From positions 1 through 11,218 of the forward strand of contig JAGRBM010000488.1 of NCBI GenBank assembly GCA_020434085.1: 11,218 nucleotides of DNA, written 5' to 3'. Below, piece after piece: positions 1 through 7,064 of this stretch. The notes below the pieces were generated by a model, which was given only the letters and a program-made list of their open reading frames with translations, did not search any database and was not told the DNA's origin. The DNA is from Chrysiogenia bacterium (GTDB lineage: Bacteria; JAGRBM01). Position 1 is the stretch's first letter. The number at the start of each line of letters is the position of its first letter. The position numbers and the translations under genes were made by a program.

Positions 1-354
1 AGAAGCAACGCGCCCTGGGCGCAGCGCACCCGCACGCTCATCGATCTCATCATTCCCAACGCGAGTGCTTACCGTGAGCAGTTCATCGAGCCGGGCGGCT
101 GGATCGATCGCGCCGCGACCTTCGATTACTCGGATTCCATCGAGGAAAACCCCGACTTTCCGCCAGAGTTCACGAGCTTCGTCCACTTCATGAACTACTG
201 CGCCGACGCCTTTCCCCGCAGCGTTGGCGAGGTCCCCCTCACGCGGCTTCCCGCTCACGTCCTGCGCGTGCTCACCCGCATGCCGCGCGAGGGCGTCTCC
301 CGCGGCACCTGGTGGAAGACCCGGCCCGAGTTTGCCTCGCATCTCGACCAATGA
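1..354 (+). CDS. C-terminal fragment of an unrecognised protein
   Basis: An open frame runs from the first base of the window to a TGA at 352-354, giving the last 117 residues of a protein whose start lies outside. Codon third positions are almost all G or C, as in the neighbouring genes, which supports real coding. The fragment is soluble-looking and rich in aromatic and charged residues, with a Trp-rich segment near the end (GTWWKTRPEF) and no obvious membrane segment. I do not recognise the family and assign no function. It lies on the same strand as purH with a 93-bp gap, so co-transcription is possible, but no promoter or terminator in the gap settles this. Confidence 0.6.
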   Translation, partial: RSNAPWAQRTRTLIDLIIPNASAYREQFIEPGGWIDRAATFDYSDSIEENPDFPPEFTSFVHFMNYCADAFPRSVGEVPLTRLPAHVLRVLTRMPREGVSRGTWWKTRPEFASHLDQ

Positions 355-447
355 GGGCCCTGGGCCCGCTTTGACCCCCGGAGCCCCCCGCGCTAAATGG
401 CTCTCGCGCCGCCCGACACACCGGGGGCATCCATCCAGGGGGAGTCC

Positions 448-2025
448 ATGAGCGAGAAAATCACCCGCGCACTGCTGTCTGTTTCCGACAAAGAAGGCAT
501 CATCGAGCTTGGCAAGTTTCTGGCAGGGCAGGGCGTCGAGATCCTCTCCACCGGCGGCACGGCCCACAAGCTCACTGAGGCCGGCGTGCCGGTGATCGAG
601 GTCTCCGACTACACCGGCTTTCCCGAGATGATGGACGGGCGGGTCAAAACCCTCCACCCGAAGATCCACGGCGGCCTGCTGGCCCTTCGCAACAATCCCT
701 CCCACGTGGAGGCGATGAACGCCCACAACATCGGCGGCATCGATCTTGTGGTGGTGAACCTGTATCCCTTTGAAGAAACCATCGCCAAAGAGGGCTGCGC
801 GTTTGAGGATGCCATCGAGAACATCGACATCGGCGGTCCCACGATGCTTCGCTCGGCGGCCAAGAACCACGCCCACGTGACCGTGGTGGTGGAGCCCGGC
901 GACTACGGGCGCCTGATGGATGAGATGAAGAGCGGCTCGACCACCGCCCAGTTCCGTTTCGAGTGCGCGTGCAAGGTGTTCTCCCACACCGCCGCCTACG
1001 ACTCGGCGATCTCGAACTACCTGACCGCCCGAGAGAGCGCAGACGCAGAGCCCGCACAATTCCCCGGGGCGCTCAACCTCAACTTCGTCAAGAAGCAGGA
1101 CCTGCGCTACGGCGAGAATCCGCACCAAAATGGCGCCTTCTACGTTGAGCGCGCGCCCAGCGAGCCGTCGATCGCGCTGGCAAAGCAGCTCCACGGCAAG
1201 GAACTCTCCTACAACAACATTCTCGACACCAATGCAGCGCTCGAACTCGTCAAGGAGTTTGCCGAAACGGCTGCCATCGTGGTCAAGCACACCAACCCCT
1301 GCGGTGCCGCGCTGGGCAGCTCGATTTCCGAAGCCTACGAAAAAGCCCGCGCCACTGACCCGGTCAGCGCCTTTGGCGGAATCGTGGCATTGAACCGCCG
1401 GGTGGACATGGCGACGGCCGACCTGCTGGCCGAAACCTTTCTCGAAGTGGTGATCGCGCCTTCCTATGAAAAGGACGCGCTGGCCAAGTTGCAGGAGAAG
1501 AAGAACATCCGCCTGCTGGAGCTTCCCTTCGAGGGCGGCGCCTACAGCGAGCTGCCCAAGGGCACGGCCGGCTGGGAGCTGCGCCGCGTCGTGGGCGGCC
1601 TGCTGGTGCAGGAACTCGACCGCGGTGACGCGCCGCAATCCGACTGGAAAGTCGTAACGAAACGCGCGCCCAGCGAGGAAGAGATGCGCGCGCTGGCGTT
1701 CGCCTGGACCTGCGGCAAGCACGTCAAGAGCAACGCCATCGTCTATGCCCGCGAGGGGCAGCTCGTCGGCGTGGGCGCCGGGCAGATGAGCCGCGTGGAT
1801 TCGGCGCGCGTGGGCGTAGAAAAAGCCCAGCTTCCCATCAAGGGAACGGTGGTGGCCTCGGATGCCTTCTTCCCGTTCCGCGACGGACTCGATCAGCTCG
1901 CCGAGGCCGGCGCTGTGGCTGTCATCCAGCCCGGCGGCAGCGTGCGCGATGAGGAAGTCATCGCCGCCGCCGACGAACACGGCATGGCGATGGTCTTTAC
2001 CGGGTACCGCCACTTCCGCCACTGA
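448..2025 (+). CDS. purH: Bifunctional AICAR formyltransferase / IMP cyclohydrolase
   Basis: This enzyme catalyses the last two steps of de novo purine synthesis. It formylates AICAR with 10-formyl-THF to FAICAR, then closes the ring to IMP in the cytoplasm. From the ATG at 448 the product is 525 residues, close to the E. coli protein. The N-terminal cyclohydrolase (MGS-like) domain spans about residues 1-200, with LLSVSDK near the start, STGGTA (34-39) and the [15 protein letters not shown] block (58-72). The formyltransferase domain fills the rest, with the catalytic Lys-His pair in KHTNPCG (K280, H281), [10 protein letters not shown] from 471, [10 protein letters not shown] from 494 and the family's C-terminal RHFRH. 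The start at 448 is preferred over an in-frame ATG at 397 because AGGGGGAG lies just upstream and homology begins there; the extra 17 residues look like non-coding extension. The gene looks intact. Confidence 0.97.
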   Translation: MSEKITRALLSVSDKEGIIELGKFLAGQGVEILSTGGTAHKLTEAGVPVIEVSDYTGFPEMMDGRVKTLHPKIHGGLLALRNNPSHVEAMNAHNIGGIDLVVVNLYPFEETIAKEGCAFEDAIENIDIGGPTMLRSAAKNHAHVTVVVEPGDYGRLMDEMKSGSTTAQFRFECACKVFSHTAAYDSAISNYLTARESADAEPAQFPGALNLNFVKKQDLRYGENPHQNGAFYVERAPSEPSIALAKQLHGKELSYNNILDTNAALELVKEFAETAAIVVKHTNPCGAALGSSISEAYEKARATDPVSAFGGIVALNRRVDMATADLLAETFLEVVIAPSYEKDALAKLQEKKNIRLLELPFEGGAYSELPKGTAGWELRRVVGGLLVQELDRGDAPQSDWKVVTKRAPSEEEMRALAFAWTCGKHVKSNAIVYAREGQLVGVGAGQMSRVDSARVGVEKAQLPIKGTVVASDAFFPFRDGLDQLAEAGAVAVIQPGGSVRDEEVIAAADEHGMAMVFTGYRHFRH

Positions 2026-2046
2026 GATAGCGAAGCACCGATCAGC

Positions 2047-2159
2047 GCTTCCCCCGAGTCTGGGGAAGCTGCCCGAAGGGCGGAAGGGGGCGTTCGTTCC
2101 CAGGCGACTCTCCCCCTCAGTCCGGCTTTGCCGGACAGCTCCCCCGGCGACGGGGGAGC
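2047..2159. repeat. REP-like cluster of three GC-rich hairpins after purH
   Basis: Three perfect inverted repeats lie side by side just after purH. Stem 1 is GCTTCCCC (2047-2054) with GGGGAAGC (2062-2069) around a 7-base loop. Stem 2 is GTCCGGC (2120-2126) with GCCGGAC (2130-2136) around TTT. Stem 3 is GCTCCCCC (2138-2145) with GGGGGAGC (2152-2159) around a 6-base loop. Stems 1 and 3 share the scheme GCTYCCCC...GGGGRAGC, and runs of C and G between them look like degenerate copies. This is the look of a dispersed intergenic palindromic (REP-type) element, but only one such cluster is present here, so copy number cannot be judged. No T-run follows any stem, so a classical intrinsic terminator is less likely, although the cluster could protect or end the purH transcript. 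Confidence 0.6.
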
Positions 2160-2168
2160 GCAACACGG

Positions 2169-2408
2169 ATGGGCTTTCACATGAGCGAGGACATGGGGAT
2201 CATCCACGAGTATCACCTGGCGGAAATGCCCAAACGCCGGTTGCTCGATCTCTATCGCAAGGGCGCCAAGCTCTACAAGATCTGCGAAAATCCAGAGTGC
2301 GTTGCCTACGAGCAATACACTCCCATCACCTCCGAAGAAGACTTCATGACCTACTGCCTGCAGTGCGCCCGGAAGGTGCTTCGCTACGGCGTCGACTACC
2401 AGCCCTGA
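2169..2408 (+). CDS. Small four-cysteine protein, putative metal-binding, function unknown
   Basis: This encodes a 79-residue protein with no signal peptide or membrane segment. A charged, probably helical N-terminal half ([19 protein letters not shown], about residues 20-38) is followed by two cysteine pairs: C39 and C44 (CENPEC) and C63 and C66 (CLQC), separated by 18 residues. The arrangement CX4C-X18-CX2C could bind zinc, as in a zinc-ribbon-like fold, but I recognise no named family. The ATG at 2169 is chosen because GGGGGAG at 2152-2158 lies 10 bases upstream; that site is the 3' arm of the preceding hairpin. Starts at 2181 or 2193 are possible and would remove 4 or 8 residues. G/C-rich third positions and an uninterrupted frame support a real gene. 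It stands alone between purH and the phosphate transporter. Confidence 0.72.
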   Translation: MGFHMSEDMGIIHEYHLAEMPKRRLLDLYRKGAKLYKICENPECVAYEQYTPITSEEDFMTYCLQCARKVLRYGVDYQP

Positions 2409-2433
2409 ACGTCCCTCTGGCTTGCCCCGCATC

Positions 2434-2455
2434 GGATTGCTCCAGAAGGCAATCC
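2434..2455 (+). other. Short hairpin downstream of the small cysteine protein gene
   Basis: GGATTGC (2434-2440) pairs perfectly with GCAATCC (2449-2455) around an 8-base loop, 25 bases after the stop of the 79-residue gene. No T-run follows, so it is at best a weak or factor-assisted terminator or a 3'-end stabiliser. Confidence 0.3.
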
Positions 2456-2459
2456 ATGG

Positions 2460-2488
2460 TTGCGTCAGCAGGCAAATGGGAATATATC
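2460..2488 (+). promoter_or_regulatory. Candidate sigma-70 promoter for the Na/Pi transporter gene
   Basis: TTGCGT (2460-2465) and TATATC (2483-2488) are separated by 17 bases in the only A/T-richer stretch upstream of the transporter gene. Transcription would begin about 55-60 bases before the GTG start. Downstream, TTGTAAC (2510-2516) and TTGTCAT (2524-2530) each resemble a PhoB half-site (CTGTCAT type). They are 14 bases apart rather than the usual 11, so phosphate control is only a weak suggestion. Confidence 0.35.
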
Positions 2489-2551
2489 GCCCTCCCAGTT
2501 GTTGCGAATTTGTAACGGCAGCCTTGTCATCACAGCCGGGAGCCATAACTC

Positions 2552-4213
2552 GTGATCAAAGAACTGGTGTTCTTCGTCCTGGGCGGTCTGGGACTCTTCC
2601 TTTACGGAATGAAACTCCTCTCCGAGGGCCTCCAGGTGATGGCGGGCGACCGGCTCCGGCGCATCATCAGCGCGGTGACCGACAACCGCGTGCTGGGGGT
2701 GGGCACCGGCCTGCTGGTGACCATGATCGTCCAGTCCTCTTCGGTGACGACGGTGATGGTGGTCAGCTTCGTCAACGCCGGCGTGATGGAGCTCATGCAG
2801 GCGGCCAGCGTTGTGCTGGGCGCCAACATTGGCACGACGATCACGGGCTGGATCCTCGTTCTCAAGATTCACAAATACGCGCTTCCCATCCTGGGGCTCG
2901 GCACCTTTGCGCACCTGTTCGGCCGCAGCGACAAGCTGCGCTACGCAGGCCAGCTCGCCATGGGCTTTGGTCTCATATTCTTCGGGCTCTCACTGATGAA
3001 GGACGGATTCTCGCCGCTCAAGGACCATCCGGGCTTTGCCGAGATGATGCACCAGTTCGGCGCCGAGACGACCATTCGCCTGCTCATGAGCGTGATGGTC
3101 GGCGCCGTGCTCACCATGATCGTGCAGAGCTCGAGCGCCATGCTTGGCGTGACGATCGCCATGGCCAGCGTGGGGCTCATCGATTTCGAAGGGGCCGCAG
3201 CCCTGATCCTGGGCGAGAACATCGGCACCACAATTACCGCCCAGCTCGCCGCCATTGGCGCCACCACCAATGCCCGCCGCGCAGCCATGTTCCACAGCCT
3301 GGTCAACGTATTCGGCGTGGGGGTGATGGTACTGCTCTTCCCACTGTGGATTCACGCCGTGGACGCAATCATTCCAGGCCCGGCGGGTTTCGTGGACGCC
3401 GCCGGGGAGCGCCCGAACATCACGGCGCACATTTCGATGGCGCACAGTTCCTTCAATGTCGTGATGGTACTGGTGGCACTGCCGCTGCTGGGCTGGCTGG
3501 TGCGCGGCGTGGAACGCATCGTTCCCGAATCGAAGAAGGTTCACACGAGCCTCAAATTCCTGCACACTAGCATGATCGAAGCTCCTGCGCTGGCCATCGA
3601 GCAGGGGCGCCAGGAAGTCTTCCACATGGCCGAGATCGTCAAGGAAATGCTGGAAAAGACCGCCGCCTACTACGTCGACATGCGCAACCCGAACATGGCA
3701 GAGCGCGACCGCGTGCTTCGGCTCGAGAAAATCACCGATGTCATTCAGCACGAGATCACCGTCTTCATGGCGCGCGTTGCCGAGGCCCAGATGACCACGG
3801 CGCAGAGCGACGAGATCCGGGCCATCGTGCGCGAGGCCGACGAGCTCGAGAGCATTGCCGATTACTGCGAGCGGTTGGTGGGCTATCGCTCGCGCGCGCT
3901 CAAGGACGGGGTCGAATTCTCCGACGCCGCGCTGGCGGACATCCAGACCCACCTGAAGGCGGTCACGGACTTCTACGAGGCCATCATCGCCCACGAGCGG
4001 GCCGAGGACAGCGCCTGGATGCCCGAGATCCAGACCGAGGGGGACCGCCTCAAAGAGCTGGCCGACCGGATCCGCGACGCCCACCTGGAGCGTGCCGGGC
4101 GCAATGAGTGCAATCCCACCGCCGGAATCGTCTTCAGCGACGCGATCGTGGCCCTGCGGCGTATCCGCAATCACTCCTACAACCTCGCCGAGGCCTTCGT
4201 CGGGCAGAAGTAG
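2552..4213 (+). CDS. Na/Pi-cotransporter family protein with C-terminal PhoU-like domain
   Basis: A 553-residue inner-membrane protein of the NptA/YjbB group of the Na+/phosphate cotransporter family (PF02690 type). The N-terminal 320 residues carry about eight hydrophobic segments arranged as two inverted halves. Each half has the family's signature: QSSS at 61-64 followed by GANIGTT at 90-96, and QSSS at 192-195 followed by GENIGTT at 221-227. Residues about 350-550 are charged and helical, with the repeated E/D-rich pattern of PhoU (for example [16 protein letters not shown]), as in other bacterial members where the tail may regulate transport or phosphate signalling. The GTG start at 2552 is supported by GGGAG at 2538-2542, 9 bases upstream, and by homology beginning at the first hydrophobic segment. 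Family membership is firm. Uptake versus efflux of phosphate cannot be decided from sequence; YjbB-type proteins have been linked to export. Confidence 0.93.
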   Translation: MIKELVFFVLGGLGLFLYGMKLLSEGLQVMAGDRLRRIISAVTDNRVLGVGTGLLVTMIVQSSSVTTVMVVSFVNAGVMELMQAASVVLGANIGTTITGWILVLKIHKYALPILGLGTFAHLFGRSDKLRYAGQLAMGFGLIFFGLSLMKDGFSPLKDHPGFAEMMHQFGAETTIRLLMSVMVGAVLTMIVQSSSAMLGVTIAMASVGLIDFEGAAALILGENIGTTITAQLAAIGATTNARRAAMFHSLVNVFGVGVMVLLFPLWIHAVDAIIPGPAGFVDAAGERPNITAHISMAHSSFNVVMVLVALPLLGWLVRGVERIVPESKKVHTSLKFLHTSMIEAPALAIEQGRQEVFHMAEIVKEMLEKTAAYYVDMRNPNMAERDRVLRLEKITDVIQHEITVFMARVAEAQMTTAQSDEIRAIVREADELESIADYCERLVGYRSRALKDGVEFSDAALADIQTHLKAVTDFYEAIIAHERAEDSAWMPEIQTEGDRLKELADRIRDAHLERAGRNECNPTAGIVFSDAIVALRRIRNHSYNLAEAFVGQK

Positions 4214-4242
4214 CCCTTTGCCCTCCTTCGAGGATCCCACCG

Positions 4243-4271
4243 TTGCCACCGGCCGGGCCGGGTGGTAGAAA
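4243..4271 (+). promoter_or_regulatory. Candidate promoter for the membrane-protein/coaBC gene run
   Basis: TTGCCA (4243-4248, five of six consensus bases) and TAGAAA (4266-4271) are separated by 17 bases, 30 bases after the transporter stop codon. The spacer plus flanking bases form an imperfect GC-rich inverted repeat, CCACCGGCC...GGCCGGGTGG (4246-4265). The start site would fall near 4278, giving a leader of about 100 bases that contains the palindromes described below. This is a motif match only. Confidence 0.35.
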
Positions 4272-4300
4272 ATACCAGTGAAAACAGCCCGTTGAGGCAT

Positions 4301-4344
4301 CCGGGAATTCCCGGGCGCTTCCGGCCCCACGCCGGCAATTGCCG
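4301..4344. promoter_or_regulatory. Two perfect AATT-centred palindromes, possible operator
   Basis: CCGGGAATTCCCGG (4301-4314) and CGGCAATTGCCG (4333-4344) are both perfect palindromes centred on AATT. Their centres are 31 bp apart, about three helical turns. A third, imperfect copy of the first (CAGGGAATTTCTGG, 4357-4370, 11 of 14 positions identical) abuts the GGAG ribosome-binding site of the next gene. Position and helical spacing would suit a dimeric regulator or RNA hairpins in the leader. No regulator is identified. Confidence 0.35.
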
Positions 4345-4377
4345 TCGCGGCCCGGGCAGGGAATTTCTGGAGAGTAA

Positions 4378-4854
4378 ATGTCACCAGCACTCATTGCTGT
4401 TCTCGTTCTGGTCGCGATCATTGTCCTGTTCTTCGTCCTCAAGGGCGGGGGCGGAAGTCATTACGAGAAGATGTCGCCCGAGGAACTGGGCAAGGTGGCT
4501 GCCGAGCAGGCCGAGGCCTACAGGGCCCAGCACAAGCAGAGCACCGGTGAAGAGCTCGCGTTCGAGCGGGCCAGCCTGCCCAGGCTCGACGCCGTTCTTG
4601 AGAAGAATTACACCCAGAACATGCTCGATCAGAAAACCATCGAGCACATGGGCATGTTCCTTGGAGAGACCATGCGCCACGAATTCGGCGGCACCTGGCG
4701 CTACAATGACGGCTTCGGTGAGCTGTGCCTGGCCATGACCGACGAGGGCTTCATCTTCCCGGTCAGCCAGATCAAGCGCGCGCTCGATCACAAGGAAGCC
4801 GGGCAACTGGCTTCCTACGCCGACTCGATTGCCGAGCGGCACGAGGACGCCTGA
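4378..4854 (+). CDS. Membrane-anchored protein of unknown function
   Basis: A 158-residue protein that begins with a strongly hydrophobic segment (residues about 3-21) lacking a cleavage or lipobox motif, followed by KGGGGS, which looks like a flexible linker. This suggests a single N-terminal anchor. A charged helical stretch follows (about 33-60), then a compact domain from about residue 75 to 150 with the segment MGMFLGETMRHEFGGTWRYN (91-110) and a hydrophobic strand GFIFPVSQI. That pattern (a GE-containing helix followed by GG-x-W) is reminiscent of small uncharacterised domains such as DUF3806, but I cannot confirm membership. The start is supported by GGAG at 4369-4372. The gene ends 27 bases before coaBC and probably shares its transcript; no functional link is evident. 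Confidence 0.75.
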   Translation: MSPALIAVLVLVAIIVLFFVLKGGGGSHYEKMSPEELGKVAAEQAEAYRAQHKQSTGEELAFERASLPRLDAVLEKNYTQNMLDQKTIEHMGMFLGETMRHEFGGTWRYNDGFGELCLAMTDEGFIFPVSQIKRALDHKEAGQLASYADSIAERHEDA

Positions 4855-4881
4855 GCGGCCCGGCCCGGGGCGGAGAAACCA

Positions 4882-6114
4882 ATGGACCCGCGACTTGAAA
4901 ACAGAACGATCGTGCTCGGCATCTCGGGCGGGATTGCCTGTTACAAGGCGTGCGAGCTGGTGCGGCGCCTCACTCAGGCCGGCGCGCAGGTGCGCGTTGC
5001 AATGACGGCCTCCGCCCGGCAGTTCGTCCAGCCCATGACCCTGCAGACGCTTTCCATGAATCCGGTGGCGACCGAGCTCTTTGATCTCACGCAGGAGAGC
5101 GAGATCGGGCACATCAACCTTGCGCGCGCGGCCGACGCGCTGGTCATTGCGCCGGCCACGGCGAACATCATGGCCAAGCTCGCCCACGGCATTGCCGACG
5201 ATGTGCTCACCACGGTGGCGCTGGCCTGCACGGCGCCGCTGGTGATTGCGCCGGCGATGAACGTGCAGATGTGGCGCCACGTAGCGACGCAGACCAATCT
5301 CAAGACGCTTCGCGAACGCGGCGCCCACATCGTCGATCCCGGCGCGGGCGACCTTGCCTGCGGCGAAGTGGGCGAGGGGCGCCTTGCCGAAACCGAGCAG
5401 ATCATCGAGGCCATCGCCGCCTCGCTCACCCCGCGCTCGCTCCAGGGCGTCCGCTTCCTGATTACGGCGGGTCCCACGCGCGAGCCCGTCGATCCGGTGC
5501 GCTACCTGACCAATCGCTCCAGCGGGAAGATGGGCTACGCTCTCGCGCGTGCGGCCCAGCGCCGCGGCGCGCAGGTTACCCTGGTGAGCGGCCCGGTCAG
5601 CCTTGCACCCCCGGCGGGGATGAAGCTCATCAAGGTCGAGACCGCGCGGGAGATGCATGATGCCGTGATGGGCGAGCTCGACAATTCCGACGTCATCATC
5701 AAATCGGCGGCCGTGGCGGATTTTGCCGTGGCGGGCGCCTCCGAGAAAAAGCTCAAGCGGCGCGAGACCCAGCCGACCATCGAGCTCACTCCCAATCCCG
5801 ATATTCTGGCGGCCGTCGGCAAGAAGAAGGGCCAGCGCGTGCTGGTCGGTTTTGCCGCCGAGACCCATGACCTCAAGAAATACGCCCGCGAGAAGCTGCG
5901 CGAAAAGAACGCCGACCTCTTCGTTGCCAATGACGTGGCGCGCGCCGATGCGGGATTCGATGTCGATACCAACCAGGTGGAACTCTTCTTTGCCGACGGG
6001 CGCGAAGAGTCAACCGGGCTTCTGAGCAAGGACCAGGTGGCAGAGCGCGTGCTCGATGCGGTGGAATCGCTCCTTCCGGAGATCCATCGCCGCAGCAACG
6101 AGATGCCGGCCTGA
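4882..6114 (+). CDS. coaBC: Bifunctional phosphopantothenoylcysteine decarboxylase / phosphopantothenate-cysteine ligase
   Basis: A cytoplasmic coenzyme A biosynthesis enzyme of 410 residues, close to the 406 of E. coli. CoaB joins cysteine to 4'-phosphopantothenate using CTP, and CoaC decarboxylates the product to 4'-phosphopantetheine with FMN. The N-terminal flavoprotein (CoaC) domain shows GISGGIACYKA (13-23), the catalytic His in GHINLARAAD (H77), the PAMN motif (N127) and the lid cysteine in ACGEVGEGR (C160). The CoaB domain starts near residue 190 with ITAGPTREPVDPVRYLTNRSSGKMG, then AAVAD (276-280), the substrate-binding lysine in KKLKR (K291) and NPDIL. All expected key residues are present. 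GGAG at 4872-4875 supports the start. The uracil-DNA glycosylase gene follows 76 bases later. Confidence 0.97.
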   Translation: MDPRLENRTIVLGISGGIACYKACELVRRLTQAGAQVRVAMTASARQFVQPMTLQTLSMNPVATELFDLTQESEIGHINLARAADALVIAPATANIMAKLAHGIADDVLTTVALACTAPLVIAPAMNVQMWRHVATQTNLKTLRERGAHIVDPGAGDLACGEVGEGRLAETEQIIEAIAASLTPRSLQGVRFLITAGPTREPVDPVRYLTNRSSGKMGYALARAAQRRGAQVTLVSGPVSLAPPAGMKLIKVETAREMHDAVMGELDNSDVIIKSAAVADFAVAGASEKKLKRRETQPTIELTPNPDILAAVGKKKGQRVLVGFAAETHDLKKYAREKLREKNADLFVANDVARADAGFDVDTNQVELFFADGREESTGLLSKDQVAERVLDAVESLLPEIHRRSNEMPA

Positions 6115-6128
6115 GAGGGGCTCTGACT

Positions 6129-6163
6129 GCGGGAGGGACTTCGCGTGAAGTCCGGGCGCCCGC
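6129..6163 (+). other. Hairpin between coaBC and the uracil-DNA glycosylase gene
   Basis: GGACTTC (6136-6142) pairs perfectly with GAAGTCC (6147-6153) around a GCGT tetraloop. An outer stem GCGGG (6129-6133) pairs with CCCGC (6159-6163) across an asymmetric internal loop. It lies in the 76-base spacer inside the presumed operon. With no T-run it is unlikely to be a simple terminator; an RNA processing or stability element is possible. Confidence 0.4.
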
Positions 6164-6190
6164 ATGTCTTGGGGACCAGGGGGGACGCGC

Positions 6191-7042
6191 GTGAGCGAGG
6201 ACATTGCAGCCCTGCGCAGGGAGATCGGCCGCATTCGCGGATCCATCGCCCATCTGCGTGCCATGGGAATCGACTACGTGCGCCGCGGCCATCCGGCTAC
6301 GCCGGTTTCTGCTGAGAAGGTTGCGCCTGCCACCGTTCAGGAAGCCGCGCCGGTTGCCGCTGAACCCGCTGCGCCCCCGGCAAAGCCCGCGAAGAAGTCT
6401 GCCACCAAAGCGCCAAAAGCCCCCGAAGCACCCGCGCCGGTTGCGGCTGCTGCTGCCGGCGAGAGCCTCGACGACATTCGCGCCGACATCGGCGATTGCA
6501 CCCGTTGCAAGCTTCATACGACGCGCACCCAGATCGTCTTTCACGACGGCGGCATGGGCGCGCGCGTGGCCTTTGTGGGCGAGGGGCCCGGCAAGGACGA
6601 GGACCTCCAGGGTGTGCCCTTCGTCGGCCGTGCGGGCAAGCTGCTCACCGACATCATTGAAAAAGGCATGGGGATCCCCCGGGCGGAGGTCTACATCTGC
6701 AACGTGGTAAAATGCCGCCCCACCGAGAACCTGGCCTTCACCAAGGACCGCGCCCCCGAACCCGACGAGGTCGAGGCCTGCAGCGGCTTTTTGAAGCGAC
6801 AGCTCCGTGTGGTCAGACCCGAGGTCATTGTCACGCTGGGCAACCCGGCGACGAAGTTTCTGCTCGATACCAAAGAGGGAATCACGCGGCTGCGCGGCTC
6901 CTGGCACAAGTGGGAGGGCATTGACGTAATGCCGACCTTCCACCCCGCCTACGTGCTGCGCAACCCGCCATCCAAGCGCGAGGTCTGGGCTGACATCCAG
7001 CTCGTGATGGACAAGCTGGGCATCGAACGCCCGGCGCGTTGA
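6191..7042 (+). CDS. Uracil-DNA glycosylase, family 4-like, with N-terminal extension
   Basis: Removes uracil from DNA, starting base-excision repair. The catalytic domain covers about residues 92-283 and matches the iron-sulfur (family 4/5, SPO1 polymerase-related) group. It has a CTRC pair (C103, C106), motif 1 GEGPGKDED (131-139), KCRP (C175), EVEAC (C197) and motif 2 HPAYVLR (251-257). C103, C106, C175 and C197 are the expected 4Fe-4S ligands; C170 is an extra cysteine. The interval C175-C197 is 22 residues against 16 in short family members, a small insertion. In front lie a helical segment (1-30) and an Ala/Pro/Lys-rich linker (about 34-90). The GTG start at 6191 is chosen over ATG 6164 because GGGGGGA at 6178-6184 is well spaced from it. 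The gene sits between coaBC and the cyclase gene on the same strand. Confidence 0.93.
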   Translation: MSEDIAALRREIGRIRGSIAHLRAMGIDYVRRGHPATPVSAEKVAPATVQEAAPVAAEPAAPPAKPAKKSATKAPKAPEAPAPVAAAAAGESLDDIRADIGDCTRCKLHTTRTQIVFHDGGMGARVAFVGEGPGKDEDLQGVPFVGRAGKLLTDIIEKGMGIPRAEVYICNVVKCRPTENLAFTKDRAPEPDEVEACSGFLKRQLRVVRPEVIVTLGNPATKFLLDTKEGITRLRGSWHKWEGIDVMPTFHPAYVLRNPPSKREVWADIQLVMDKLGIERPAR

Positions 7043-7064
7043 TGAGGGAAATAGGGAGAAGGTT

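Noticed and set aside
355-372. GGGCCC-T-GGGCCC palindrome just after the first partial gene, followed by GCTTT
   Set aside because: The two arms leave almost no loop and there is no real T-run, so it does not qualify as an intrinsic terminator.
397-447. In-frame ATG giving a 17-residue N-terminal extension of PurH
   Set aside because: No ribosome-binding site precedes it, the residues do not match PurH proteins, and ATG 448 has a strong AGGGGGAG.
1862-2546. Two 217-residue open frames, one on each strand, spanning the end of purH and the following spacer
   Set aside because: They overlap purH, the hairpin cluster and the four-cysteine gene, have biased low-complexity composition and no family motif; they are shadows of GC-rich DNA.
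2422-4390. Long open frames of 382 and 466 residues overlapping the phosphate transporter gene
   Set aside because: They are Arg/His/Gly-rich out-of-frame products of the transporter gene, which has clear family motifs in its own frame.
4381-5868. Minus-strand open frame of 495 residues opposite the anchored protein and coaBC
   Set aside because: It mirrors the reading frames of two well-supported genes and has no recognisable domain or ribosome-binding site.
6164-6190. ATG start nine codons upstream for the uracil-DNA glycosylase
   Set aside because: It lies at the foot of the 6129-6163 hairpin without a Shine-Dalgarno, while GTG 6191 has GGGGGGA at good spacing.
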